This document shows, in pieces, positions 1 through 8,300 of a DNA stretch of 12,142 nucleotides. This stretch comes from an uncultured Prevotella sp. (GTDB lineage: Bacteria > Bacteroidota > Bacteroidia > Bacteroidales > Bacteroidaceae): the NCBI GenBank assembly GCA_934203355.1, contig CAKPZC010000064.1:1-12142 (forward strand), read 5' to 3'. Under the pieces are notes generated by a model. That model made no database searches and was not told the origin of the DNA. It worked only from the letters and a program-made list of their open reading frames with translations. Position numbers and translations under genes: made by a program. Within the stretch, counting starts at the first letter, position 1; each line of letters starts with the position of its first letter.

Positions 1-35
1 TTTGCAACAACAAAACGAATAAACATCATCTACTT

Positions 36-812
36 ATGAAATTTTCTACAACAATCGCTACATTACTCTTTAGTGTAGCCGCTCTTGCGTCTACCCCTCA
101 CAAGTATCGCCTCGTATGGCAAGACAACTTCAACGGCAAGACTTACGACAGTAAATCATGGACGAAGATTCCACGTGGTGGAGCCGACTGGAATCGCCAC
201 ATGGCGGACACCGACTCACTCTACGCCGTACGCGACGGCAAACTGATACTGCGTGGTGCAGTGAACACCAACCTTGAAGCCGACACCGCCCGCTTTGTCA
301 CTGGTGGACTCTACACCAAGCACAAGCGCACAATCAAGCACGGCAAAGTGGAAGTGCGCGCCAAGTTTGGCAGTGCACAGGGAGCATGGCCCGCAATATG
401 GATGCTGCCCGACGCAGATATACAATGGCCAGAAGGCGGAGAAATCGACATCATGGAGCATCTCAACCACGACAACATCGCCTATCAGACCGTGCACACA
501 TACTACACATACGTGCTAAAGAAAGACCAGAACCCGCCTCACGGCTCTACACTGCCCATCGACCGCGACGGATTCAACACATACACAGTGGAGATTCTGC
601 CCGACTCGCTCGTGTTCTCAATCAACGGCAAGACATCGTTCTCATATCCAAGAATTGAGACCACCGACAAGGGTCAATATCCATTCGGCACACCCTACTA
701 CCTGCTCGTAGACATGCAGATACAGGGTTCATGGGTGGGCAAAGCCGACCCGAAGCAACTGCCCGTAGAGATGGAAGTTGACTGGGTGAAGTTCTATGAA
801 CTGGAGAAATAA
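36..812 (+). CDS. Secreted GH16-family beta-glucanase (laminarinase-like)
   Basis: This 258-residue protein is a complete family GH16 glycoside hydrolase, probably cleaving beta-1,3 or mixed beta-1,3/1,4-glucans by a retaining mechanism. Residues 1-19 form a signal peptide (KF at the N-terminus, hydrophobic core, likely cut after ALA); there is no lipobox cysteine. The family signature EIDIME lies at residues 136-141, so E136 is the expected nucleophile, D138 the assisting residue and E141 the acid/base. The six-residue spacing (ExDxxE) is the laminarinase/agarase type, not the ExDxE lichenase type. WPAIWMLP (118-125) is the usual substrate-cleft strand. The length fits a bare catalytic domain; no carbohydrate-binding module or T9SS tail is present, so a periplasmic location is more likely than the surface. 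It is convergent to the minus-strand cluster and has no visible SusC/D neighbours in the window. The window starts with TTTG at 1-4, which could be the end of a -7 box cut by the window edge. Substrate is inferred; family assignment is firm. Confidence 0.93.
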   Translation: MKFSTTIATLLFSVAALASTPHKYRLVWQDNFNGKTYDSKSWTKIPRGGADWNRHMADTDSLYAVRDGKLILRGAVNTNLEADTARFVTGGLYTKHKRTIKHGKVEVRAKFGSAQGAWPAIWMLPDADIQWPEGGEIDIMEHLNHDNIAYQTVHTYYTYVLKKDQNPPHGSTLPIDRDGFNTYTVEILPDSLVFSINGKTSFSYPRIETTDKGQYPFGTPYYLLVDMQIQGSWVGKADPKQLPVEMEVDWVKFYELEK

Positions 813-832
813 CCACATACTGAATTAACGCC

Positions 833-893
833 AAGAGGGTGTGTCAAAAAGAAGTGAGTTACGCCTCACCCTTTTTTGACACACCCTCTTTTT
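833..893 (+). terminator. Strong hairpin terminator after the GH16 gene, possibly bidirectional
   Basis: Perfect 18-bp arms AAGAGGGTGTGTCAAAAA (833-850) and TTTTTGACACACCCTCTT (873-890) enclose a second short stem, GTGAG (854-858) with CTCAC (865-869) and a 6-nt loop. On the plus strand the stem runs into TTTTT (889-893), 21 nt after the GH16 stop codon. On the minus strand the outer stem is not followed by a T-run, but the inner stem is followed by TTCTTTTT, so it could also stop transcripts of the convergent protease gene. The stem is much longer than a terminator needs. Confidence 0.85.
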
Positions 894-940
894 ATATTAC
901 AAGCCTATTGGTCGCAACAAGGCAATCCAAACAGTTGTCT

Positions 941-3421
941 TTATCTCCATTCTTTGCCTGTCTGGACAGTTCCATCGCTGAACACCTTGCGCCATATTAC
1001 AAATCCCGATGGCTTAGACTCAATTCTGCGACCTTCAATATCATAATATTCCACACGTTTCGGCACAAGATCGACATTATCGACACCAACAATACCTGTT
1101 GATGTAGCCATTGTCTCAACACTGCAAGTAGCCGACGGCATGGAACTCTGCATAGCCTCAGCAGCGATTGCCGTCACATTATAATTATATGTGCGTTGTG
1201 CGGAGAGTCCTTCTACAGTGTAGCTCGTAGCGATAATACTGTCGACATCCCAGCTTTTCGGTCCCACCGTCCATACACACAGAGAATCAACATCACCTTT
1301 TAGCACACGCATACGATTGATAAACAAACGCTCATTTTGGGTTGTGATGATGAAACGACAGTTGGAAGCCGAGCCCTGGAATACGATATGATAGTTTTCC
1401 TCTGTTTTGTTGGCTTTGAACGACTGGCTTGAGACAACATCTCCAGTGGTAGTATCGACCATATCGACCTTAAACGCCACATTCTTTGCAGGATACGAAC
1501 GAGCATCGAACGAAAGAGTGAGCACTCCATCCGACGATTCTGCATTAAATATCGGAGTATAGAGTTTGCCACTCTGTCCGTAGCCGCCAATGCGCAGATA
1601 GCCACCACAAGAATATAACTGAGACCCATACCATGGCGAGCCGCTTAGGAAGTTCTCTATCGTCTCGCTTATATCGTCTGTGCCTGACTTAGGATAGCTT
1701 CCATCCGTAAGAGCGTCGAAATCCTCATCGAGCAATAATGGATTGAGCGAGTCGGGCAATTGCTCGTCGATATGCAACGAATAACCTATAGCCCCTTCCA
1801 CCTCATTCCAATTCACAGTAAACGAATGGTCGGTGATGTCGCTTGCCTCCTCAAGCACGGGGCGACGTAGGCGATCCTTCATAAACGAGAACGATATAAC
1901 TCCGTCGTTGTCGCGTATGTTGGTAAGCCCCTTCTCTGTGGGCACCCCACTGCGCGATAGAGAATTTGGCGACGAATAGTCGGTGAACATATTATTGGTT
2001 GCCGTGGGAAAGAGGTCGGTAGCCTCGCCATTGCCCTGAGTGCCGTCGGCCTCAACAAGGTCGTAGCGTGGATAAGTTCCGGCGTTGACATAATTATTGT
2101 TCCAAGCCGACTCGTCGTATGTGATGTGCATAATCATAAGGCCACGTCCAGGGTGATAGGCATCCCACTTCACCTGTTGGCGGTTTTCAAGAGTGAAATA
2201 CTCGTTGGCATCGGCAGTACTGATACGGTAGGCCACATTATTCTGTGTCATCTCGTCAAGGCTGATAGAGTCGGCTGGTGTGTCGATTTCTGTTAGTTCG
2301 AGCCATCCGAGCGACATGCGTTCAAAAGCCGACATCGAGGGCGGTGTATGCGACTCGTTATTATAGTTGCCTTGATCCATCACATCCCATGTTCCCACCT
2401 CGTCAACACTGGTCGTACTGGTGTTGTACATATCGGGCAATCCAAGCACATGACTAAACTCATGGCAGAATGTGCCAATACCTTCCATGCGTGTTCCTGT
2501 GGCATACTTCAGTTCACTTGAACAGGCATAGCGATTGACTGTCTTGCCGCTGACCGAGCATCCTATGCCAAGAAGCGACAATTGCGAAGCATGTGGCCAA
2601 ATTGTGTTGGATGAAGCTCCGTAGCTTTCGGCATAGCCAGCATATATGACGTATACAAAGTCGACTGTGCCGTCGTTGTCGAAGTCGTAGTTGGAGAAGT
2701 CCACACCCAAGCTGTCGGCAGCATACTCACACGCCTCCTTCACCATAAGTCCTGGCTTAGAGTCTTTACCTTGGCTATTGTTTGCACCATAATACGACAT
2801 GCGGTGTGAGAGCTTTATAGGTCCCACGACATCAAATTCAGGAGTGAAGAGTCCACTCGACTGGTCGATGAAGTAGTCGCGGGCGCTACCAGTGGCGTTC
2901 TCGCGTGTGCAGTCGGGTTCGTTCATGAGGTTATGAAATAGCTCGCTGTCGTGTCCTTCCTGCATACTATTGTCGGCAAACTCCACAAGCAGTATTATGC
3001 CCTTGAGATTGCCCTGTGTGGGAAACGCCTCGCCTGGCAGACGTTTTATATTCCTCATGCCCTTGGATGTCTGCTCGCTGTATATTCGCCCGAAGTTGTT
3101 CACGCCCCATGATTCGAGTTCCTTGCGCTCATTGTCGGATCGCAGTTTCAGGTCGTGAGCCATCAAGTTTGACGGCATGAGCCCTCCCCTACCAGTCGGG
3201 CGTGCATAACACATATAGCCTTTATCATTAGGCACAAGCAGATACCCGTCGATGGTAGCAAAGGCATGACAATGCTCATCGCCCAGCACACGATAGTTAA
3301 GAAGGGAGCCATCGGACTGTTGTTGTGTATGGATTCCAGGCCAAGCCTTCACTGCCCATGCGCCAGTAATGGTGGCAAGGGTAAGAAAAGCTGATAATAT
3401 AATTCTTCGGATATTCATCAT
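941..3421 (-). CDS. Secreted M6-family metalloprotease with nested fn3/jelly-roll region and T9SS-like tail
   Basis: An 826-residue zinc metalloprotease of peptidase family M6 (immune inhibitor A type). Residues 1-23 are a signal peptide (RR then a hydrophobic core, cut after AWA). Residues 24-135 look like a propeptide. The catalytic domain covers about 136-515: HEFSH at 320-324 followed by GLPD (327-330) gives HExxHxxGxxD, with H320 and H324 as zinc ligands and E321 as catalytic base. DFDNDGTVD (246-254) is an EF-hand-like calcium loop. After it an fn3 domain begins (about 521-553), is interrupted by a jelly-roll/choice-of-anchor-J-like domain (about 562-708), and resumes (about 722-770). 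The last 40 residues (YYDIEGRRI...FSDGTVQTGK) resemble a T9SS type A sorting domain. The gene starts 15 nt after the Omp28-like gene and must be co-transcribed with it. M1 and M2 are adjacent methionines; either could be the start. Substrate unknown: probably host or dietary protein. Confidence 0.92.
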   Translation of the reverse strand: MMNIRRIILSAFLTLATITGAWAVKAWPGIHTQQQSDGSLLNYRVLGDEHCHAFATIDGYLLVPNDKGYMCYARPTGRGGLMPSNLMAHDLKLRSDNERKELESWGVNNFGRIYSEQTSKGMRNIKRLPGEAFPTQGNLKGIILLVEFADNSMQEGHDSELFHNLMNEPDCTRENATGSARDYFIDQSSGLFTPEFDVVGPIKLSHRMSYYGANNSQGKDSKPGLMVKEACEYAADSLGVDFSNYDFDNDGTVDFVYVIYAGYAESYGASSNTIWPHASQLSLLGIGCSVSGKTVNRYACSSELKYATGTRMEGIGTFCHEFSHVLGLPDMYNTSTTSVDEVGTWDVMDQGNYNNESHTPPSMSAFERMSLGWLELTEIDTPADSISLDEMTQNNVAYRISTADANEYFTLENRQQVKWDAYHPGRGLMIMHITYDESAWNNNYVNAGTYPRYDLVEADGTQGNGEATDLFPTATNNMFTDYSSPNSLSRSGVPTEKGLTNIRDNDGVISFSFMKDRLRRPVLEEASDITDHSFTVNWNEVEGAIGYSLHIDEQLPDSLNPLLLDEDFDALTDGSYPKSGTDDISETIENFLSGSPWYGSQLYSCGGYLRIGGYGQSGKLYTPIFNAESSDGVLTLSFDARSYPAKNVAFKVDMVDTTTGDVVSSQSFKANKTEENYHIVFQGSASNCRFIITTQNERLFINRMRVLKGDVDSLCVWTVGPKSWDVDSIIATSYTVEGLSAQRTYNYNVTAIAAEAMQSSMPSATCSVETMATSTGIVGVDNVDLVPKRVEYYDIEGRRIESKPSGFVIWRKVFSDGTVQTGKEWR

Positions 3422-3436
3422 ATTTATAATGTCTTT

Positions 3437-5239
3437 TTATTTCATTTTGAATGTCTTGATACAGCTACCATTCTTCACAACTCGCACTATCGCTATGCCA
3501 CAATCGGGTAGTTGCAATTCGGCAAAGCCACATATCTTTTTGCTATCAATGAGTCTACCGTCGACACTGTAGACGTCGGCTCTAACATTGTCGTTGGCAT
3601 TCACAAGTATTGTTTTCCCTTGACGACTAACGCCGACATCGCTATTGTCGCCTATCGAGACAATCTCTGTGGACGAATTGCCTTCGGGTTTGCAACTCAT
3701 GGCATTAGCGATGTAGCCTGAAGAATGGTCGATTATTTGCCCTACAATATTTATATTCTGACGGTTGACAACATTGGCTGGCACTGGGATTATGAGCGAA
3801 TGGACGTAGTGCTCGTCTGCGTTCATTGGTTCGGTGCGACACACATCGCCTTCATAGCTTGGATATATGGCACGTGCCACGTCGTTGAACACCACATCGT
3901 CGGTGTGTCCCGACTTCTTCTCCCATCCATAGAATTCACTCCCACCAGCATAGTAGTTGGTCTGGGTATAGCCCCTTATGGAGTCTTCGGTGACGGTGTA
4001 GGCTATGTGGTAGTTGGGGTTGGCAATGTCGATGTCGCTGTAGAACTCCGACGTCAGCTCAACGGCTGTGCTGTCGGCATTCCACTTTGCCGCAATGCGA
4101 TAAGCGATGTGGTTGGTTGTGGCTTGCTCCATGGCGAAGAGGTTCTTGATGTCGTTGAATGGATCGCCAGTCATTCTGCGGTCGACATTACACATAGGAG
4201 CTCCTGAACACGAAGACGCGAACGCTTCGTAATTGGGAATGGTGTCGGCTATTTCAAGTGCATCGCCTCCATGCACGCTCACGGGGATGAACATGCCGGG
4301 ATGCGACTCCTTCATCAATTCAAGTCCTACGAGTCCACGCGGACACCATCCACACCACAGTCCGGTGTACTCCTCGCACACAACAGCACGACGAAATGCA
4401 GGGTCGCGCACAGTGAGCGTGGCACGTGCCGTGTCGTTGGGCAGATAAGCGTCGGGTTTGCCGTCTACGGAGTTGACTGCCACCCAGAATTGATGAATGC
4501 CCTTCGCAGTGGATGGCACTGTGATGCTGAAACTATCTGTGGCGTTGATGTCGATGGTGCGAGGGAAGTCAACCACTTTTTCCTCGCCATCGAAACTATA
4601 GCGTAGCGAGTAGCCGCCTACTGGGTTGGCTCCCACATTGCGCACCCATCCCGTGAAAGACATTTCTGTAGCATCGTAAGGAGCTTGAAGGTTTGCCACT
4701 CTCGACATGAGCAGTTCGTTCTCTGGTAGGTTGTCGCCCTCGACAAGGGCTTTGATGCACACGGAATGGCCCGTGGATGTCCACTTATTCTTACTGTTAT
4801 AATAAATGTAGTCGCCGTCGCTATATATCTCCTTGCTATAGCCCACGCCTCCTGCCTCGGCAAACGACGCCTTATAACCAATGGCAATATCGTCGTTGCC
4901 ACTTACATCAAAAGGAGTGTCGAGCGTTACGTCATTCCATCCAGCTTCAAGACTGCCTAACTTCTGGCGGTATATAGGCTGTGAGTCTTCTGGCGAGTTC
5001 TTAACGTATAGATACACGTTAGTGGCTGGTTTGCACAAGCCAATGCTTACTTTTGTTATGCGGTTTGAGGCGTAGGGCGCAACAAACGTTTTGGGAAACT
5101 TCACATAGGGGGTTGCCACTGTTGATGCGTCGCCCCAACCTCCGTCGATGGCATCGCCATAGCGCAAAACCACCTGTCCCTCGGCACGCCCTGCAAAGAG
5201 CAGCGCAAGCAACAACAACGTTGTGATAATTCTGTTCAT
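3437..5239 (-). CDS. Omp28-like secreted protein with thioredoxin-type CGWC motif and T9SS tail
   Basis: A 600-residue exported protein resembling the Omp28-related outer-membrane proteins of Bacteroidales. The start at 5239 is chosen because MNRIITTLLLLALLFAGRAEGQ is a clean signal peptide; the reading frame is open further upstream to 5302, but that would add 21 charged residues before the signal and overlap the preceding terminator. Residues 23-168 are a beta-rich domain, 178-277 a CARDB/fn3-like beta sandwich, and about 283-520 the Omp28-type region with CGWC at 296-299 in the context CEEYTGLWCGWCPRG. A GAP (346-348) before M349-C350 could supply the cis-proline of a thioredoxin fold. Residues 535-600 (VYSVDGRLI...GIAIVRVVKNG...FKMK) are a T9SS type A sorting domain. 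It is the first gene of a two-gene operon with the M6 protease. Redox activity is inferred from the CxxC motif; some family members are described as adhesins. Confidence 0.88.
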   Translation of the reverse strand: MNRIITTLLLLALLFAGRAEGQVVLRYGDAIDGGWGDASTVATPYVKFPKTFVAPYASNRITKVSIGLCKPATNVYLYVKNSPEDSQPIYRQKLGSLEAGWNDVTLDTPFDVSGNDDIAIGYKASFAEAGGVGYSKEIYSDGDYIYYNSKNKWTSTGHSVCIKALVEGDNLPENELLMSRVANLQAPYDATEMSFTGWVRNVGANPVGGYSLRYSFDGEEKVVDFPRTIDINATDSFSITVPSTAKGIHQFWVAVNSVDGKPDAYLPNDTARATLTVRDPAFRRAVVCEEYTGLWCGWCPRGLVGLELMKESHPGMFIPVSVHGGDALEIADTIPNYEAFASSCSGAPMCNVDRRMTGDPFNDIKNLFAMEQATTNHIAYRIAAKWNADSTAVELTSEFYSDIDIANPNYHIAYTVTEDSIRGYTQTNYYAGGSEFYGWEKKSGHTDDVVFNDVARAIYPSYEGDVCRTEPMNADEHYVHSLIIPVPANVVNRQNINIVGQIIDHSSGYIANAMSCKPEGNSSTEIVSIGDNSDVGVSRQGKTILVNANDNVRADVYSVDGRLIDSKKICGFAELQLPDCGIAIVRVVKNGSCIKTFKMK

Positions 5240-5274
5240 ACTCTTGTATTGATTGTCGTCGAAAAATGCTTGAA

Positions 5275-5303
5275 TAAAACTACTGTTCTCTGCATAAAGC
5301 AAA
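5275..5303 (-). promoter_or_regulatory. Probable promoter of the Omp28-like/M6 protease operon
   Basis: On the minus strand TTTG (5303-5300) is followed after 17 nt by TAGTTTTA (5282-5275), close to the Bacteroidetes TTTG / TAnnTTTG pattern, although the spacer is 2 nt short and the last base of the -7 box differs. A start about 6 nt downstream would leave a leader of about 30 nt before the start codon at 5239, similar to the leader predicted for the regulator gene. The -33 TTTG is part of the T-run of the preceding terminator. Confidence 0.45.
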
Positions 5304-5352
5304 AAGCAAGGCCCATCCCCAAATTCATATATTATAAGGAGATGTCCTTGCT
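5300..5352 (-). terminator. Rho-independent terminator of the giant surface-protein gene
   Basis: Read on the minus strand, AGCAAGG (5352-5346) pairs with CCTTGCT (5311-5305), and CATCTCC (5344-5338) pairs with GGGGATG (5320-5314) with one G-U pair; small bulges of one A and two G separate the two helices and a 17-nt AT-rich loop closes them. The stem ends in TTTTTG. It starts 18 nt after the stop codon of the 1539-residue protein, so that transcript probably ends here and the next two genes need their own promoter. Confidence 0.75.
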
Positions 5353-5369
5353 CTTGATTTATGCACAGA

Positions 5370-8300
5370 TTATTTTACGATAACCTTGACTGCCTTGTTG
5401 GCTACCTTTACAAGATAGACTCCTGTGGCAACGCTTACAGAAGTGGTTCCCGCGGCAACGCCACGGAACATAGTCTGTCCGGCAAGGTTCACAACCTCTA
5501 TGTTCTTGCCATCAGCTCCGCTGACTGTGATGAGATTCTTGCTCGTAGCTACCGAAATGCCGACTGTTGAGCTGGCTGTAGATATGCCAGTTGTTATGTC
5601 AGCCTGGTATAAGCCAGAACAATTAGACTCGCCCTCCTTCCAAACAGCAGTCACATAATAGGTGTGGCTACCTATAGAAGCTTCGTTGTCGGTGAAGCTT
5701 GTCGTAGTCACCTTCTCGGCGATAAGCTTATCATCGCGATACACATTATATCCGAGCAGCGTCACTGGAGATGTGGTGCCATAGAGCGGAGTATAAGTAA
5801 TGTCGTCGAGGAAGGCAACAGTGTATGCCCCCTTCGAGCAGCTGCGCAGAGCGAAATACTTGGCGTCCTTAGGCAGTGTATAGTCAAAGTGCTGCCAATC
5901 AGTCGACGTAGGTATTGAGTCACGATCGAATGCTATAAAGCTTTCTGGGTCGTTTGTAGTTTTTGAGTATAGCATCTCGAATATCTGCGGGTCATTGCCG
6001 TCGTTAGGCTTGCGGTAGTAGAACGACACATCGGTGCCGCCTGTCACCTCAGAGGAAATGAGCCAGTCGTCGTTAGGCACTGTTGCTGTAGCTCCATCAG
6101 ATGCAGCCCAACAAGCCAGATACTTGTTGCCAGAATGAGGAGTAAGCATGTCGAACTTCTCAATGCTAAATCCAGCCTCCTCGGGAGCCCATACCTGCCA
6201 TGCTTTTGCTTCAAAGGCGTGAGCAATCTGCGGACCTCCGAAGTACACGGTCGGGGTGCCATCACCATCGTATGTAGTCCAGTCGCCTATGCCATCAATG
6301 ATGAACGACTCATAGTCGTCGAATCCATCGGTCACAGCATCGGCAATCTCGCTCTTCGATGGTTTCTGCCATGTCAGGGCTACACTACTGCCATTGGTAG
6401 TCTCGCCTTGGAGATTCTCCACAACTGGAAGGACAGAACCGTGGACATAGAGTTTCACGACAGCACTTGAGTCGTTGGCAATGTTGGTATCGCCATCGTT
6501 AACAACAGCTGCGCGATAGGTATAGCTCTTTGTGGCTTCTGCCTTAGTGGTAGGAATATCGAACACCACGCTGCCCGCATGATTCTGTTCAATAGCGTCG
6601 CCACTCTTCTCGGCATAAGGTTCACCATCGCGTGTGAGCACCACCTTGTAGGCTGATGCCTTCTGCAAGCCATAATTGGAAACGCCCACCTTTATAGTGG
6701 TGCTTTCGCCAGCCTCCACACGCTTCTTTGCAATGGAAATTGACTCTACAGCCATATCATTGGCCACAGCCTCGTCAATCTTCAGACGATCGACGTATAT
6801 GGCGGCACTTGCATCAGCGGCATATCCTCCGAAAGCCACTTGCACGTTGTTGGCATCCTTGCGCAGAGGCAGTGAGAAGCGTGCCCATCCATCCTGTCCG
6901 TTATTGTATTCTACAGTGGTGGTCTTCTTCCATCCCTCGTCGTCGTAATTGGTCCATACATCGAGCTGCAAGTCGCCTTCCTCTGCCTCAAAGCCATGAT
7001 ACATGAAGAACGAGAGTTCTGGATTCTCCGAATCGACAAGCGAGATACGCGGACCCATGAGCACCTGGTTGTTAGAATCGCTATCCTTGAGTGCGAACTG
7101 AAGCATACCCTCATCACCATCGTATGGTTTGACAGCAAGTCCCGAACCTGTGGTCATCTGCCAAGCATAGTTGTAGCTGTTGGCAGCGAGTGTCCACGGA
7201 TCTTTGCCTGCAAAGCCACCTGCAAACGACTCATTATAAGGACGCTCATAAGGAGTGCCGAGCACAATGCCCAAGCCTTCGCCCTCGGATGTGCCGGCTG
7301 CGTTGTCGGCAAACACCATATAGTCGACATAAGCCTGACTGCCTTCCCACGGTGCATAGCCTTCGTCTGTCTGTGTAAGCTCTGATGTATTATCGCCTAC
7401 TGGTTCCCAATGGTTCTCAAAATTATACTCATTATATCGGCAAAGTTTATAGGTCACATCATCAGGATTTACATATCCACCATGCATACCCTTGTCTCCA
7501 ACTTTCTCCCAAGTAGCAACCGCATGGTTGTTCTCGTCCATACGCAACTTCAAGTTACCAACCTTCGCTGGCATGTCGAGTCCAACCCAGTTGGTGACAA
7601 GAGCCTCACAACCTTGTCCTGCCTCACTGAAAGCCACAATACGATAGGTGACAGAGCCCTGTTCTACATTGTTGTCGGTCCATGTGAGACGCTCGCCTGG
7701 CTTAGGAGCCTCAAATACGTGAACTGGCTTCTTGCTACCATTGCGGTAGACATTGATATAGGAGATGTCGCTGAGCGCAGCATCCTTATAAGTCTTATCT
7801 GGAGCTGTGAACGAGAGGGTATTGTTGAGAGCACCCTTTTCGCCTGCCTTAGCCTCTACGTTAGTGGCACTTGCAGGGCCATTGTATGATGCGTATTCAT
7901 CAATGCCGAGGTTGTCAAGAGCTATATTGACACTCTGTCCTGGATTGTCGGCATGTAGGAAGAGATAGTAGTCGCCATCGGCTGGCACATTGAAGAGCAA
8001 TGAATACTGTGAATAAGGATGTATATCAGTAAACTTCTTAACTACAATTTCATCTCCTGTAATTTGATTCTTCTTACCAATGAGCACAGTCATGTATTCA
8101 TTAGTGAACCAGTTATCATAAGTCTCGAATTGCAAACGATAGTCACTGCCTGCCTTAAGCTGTATCTTGGGCGACACAAGGTAGTCATCGTTTCCATTGC
8201 CCTCATATACACCCGTATCCACATCAGCAATACCATTGCCATAAAGCAAAGCATAGCCATTGGCATTTTCTACTTGTGGAAGCAAGAAATCCCAAGTGTT

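Noticed and set aside
1..35. TTTG at 1-4 as the end of a -7 box for the GH16 gene
   Set aside because: The spacing to the ATG would match other leaders here, but the rest of the box lies outside the window, so no promoter can be called.
3725..4207. 160-codon plus-strand open frame antisense to the Omp28-like gene
   Set aside because: Valine/glycine-rich shadow of the coding strand with no domain or start signal.
5240..5302. Upstream extension of the Omp28-like protein to an earlier in-frame start
   Set aside because: It would put 21 non-signal residues before a clear signal peptide and overlap the promoter and the preceding terminator.
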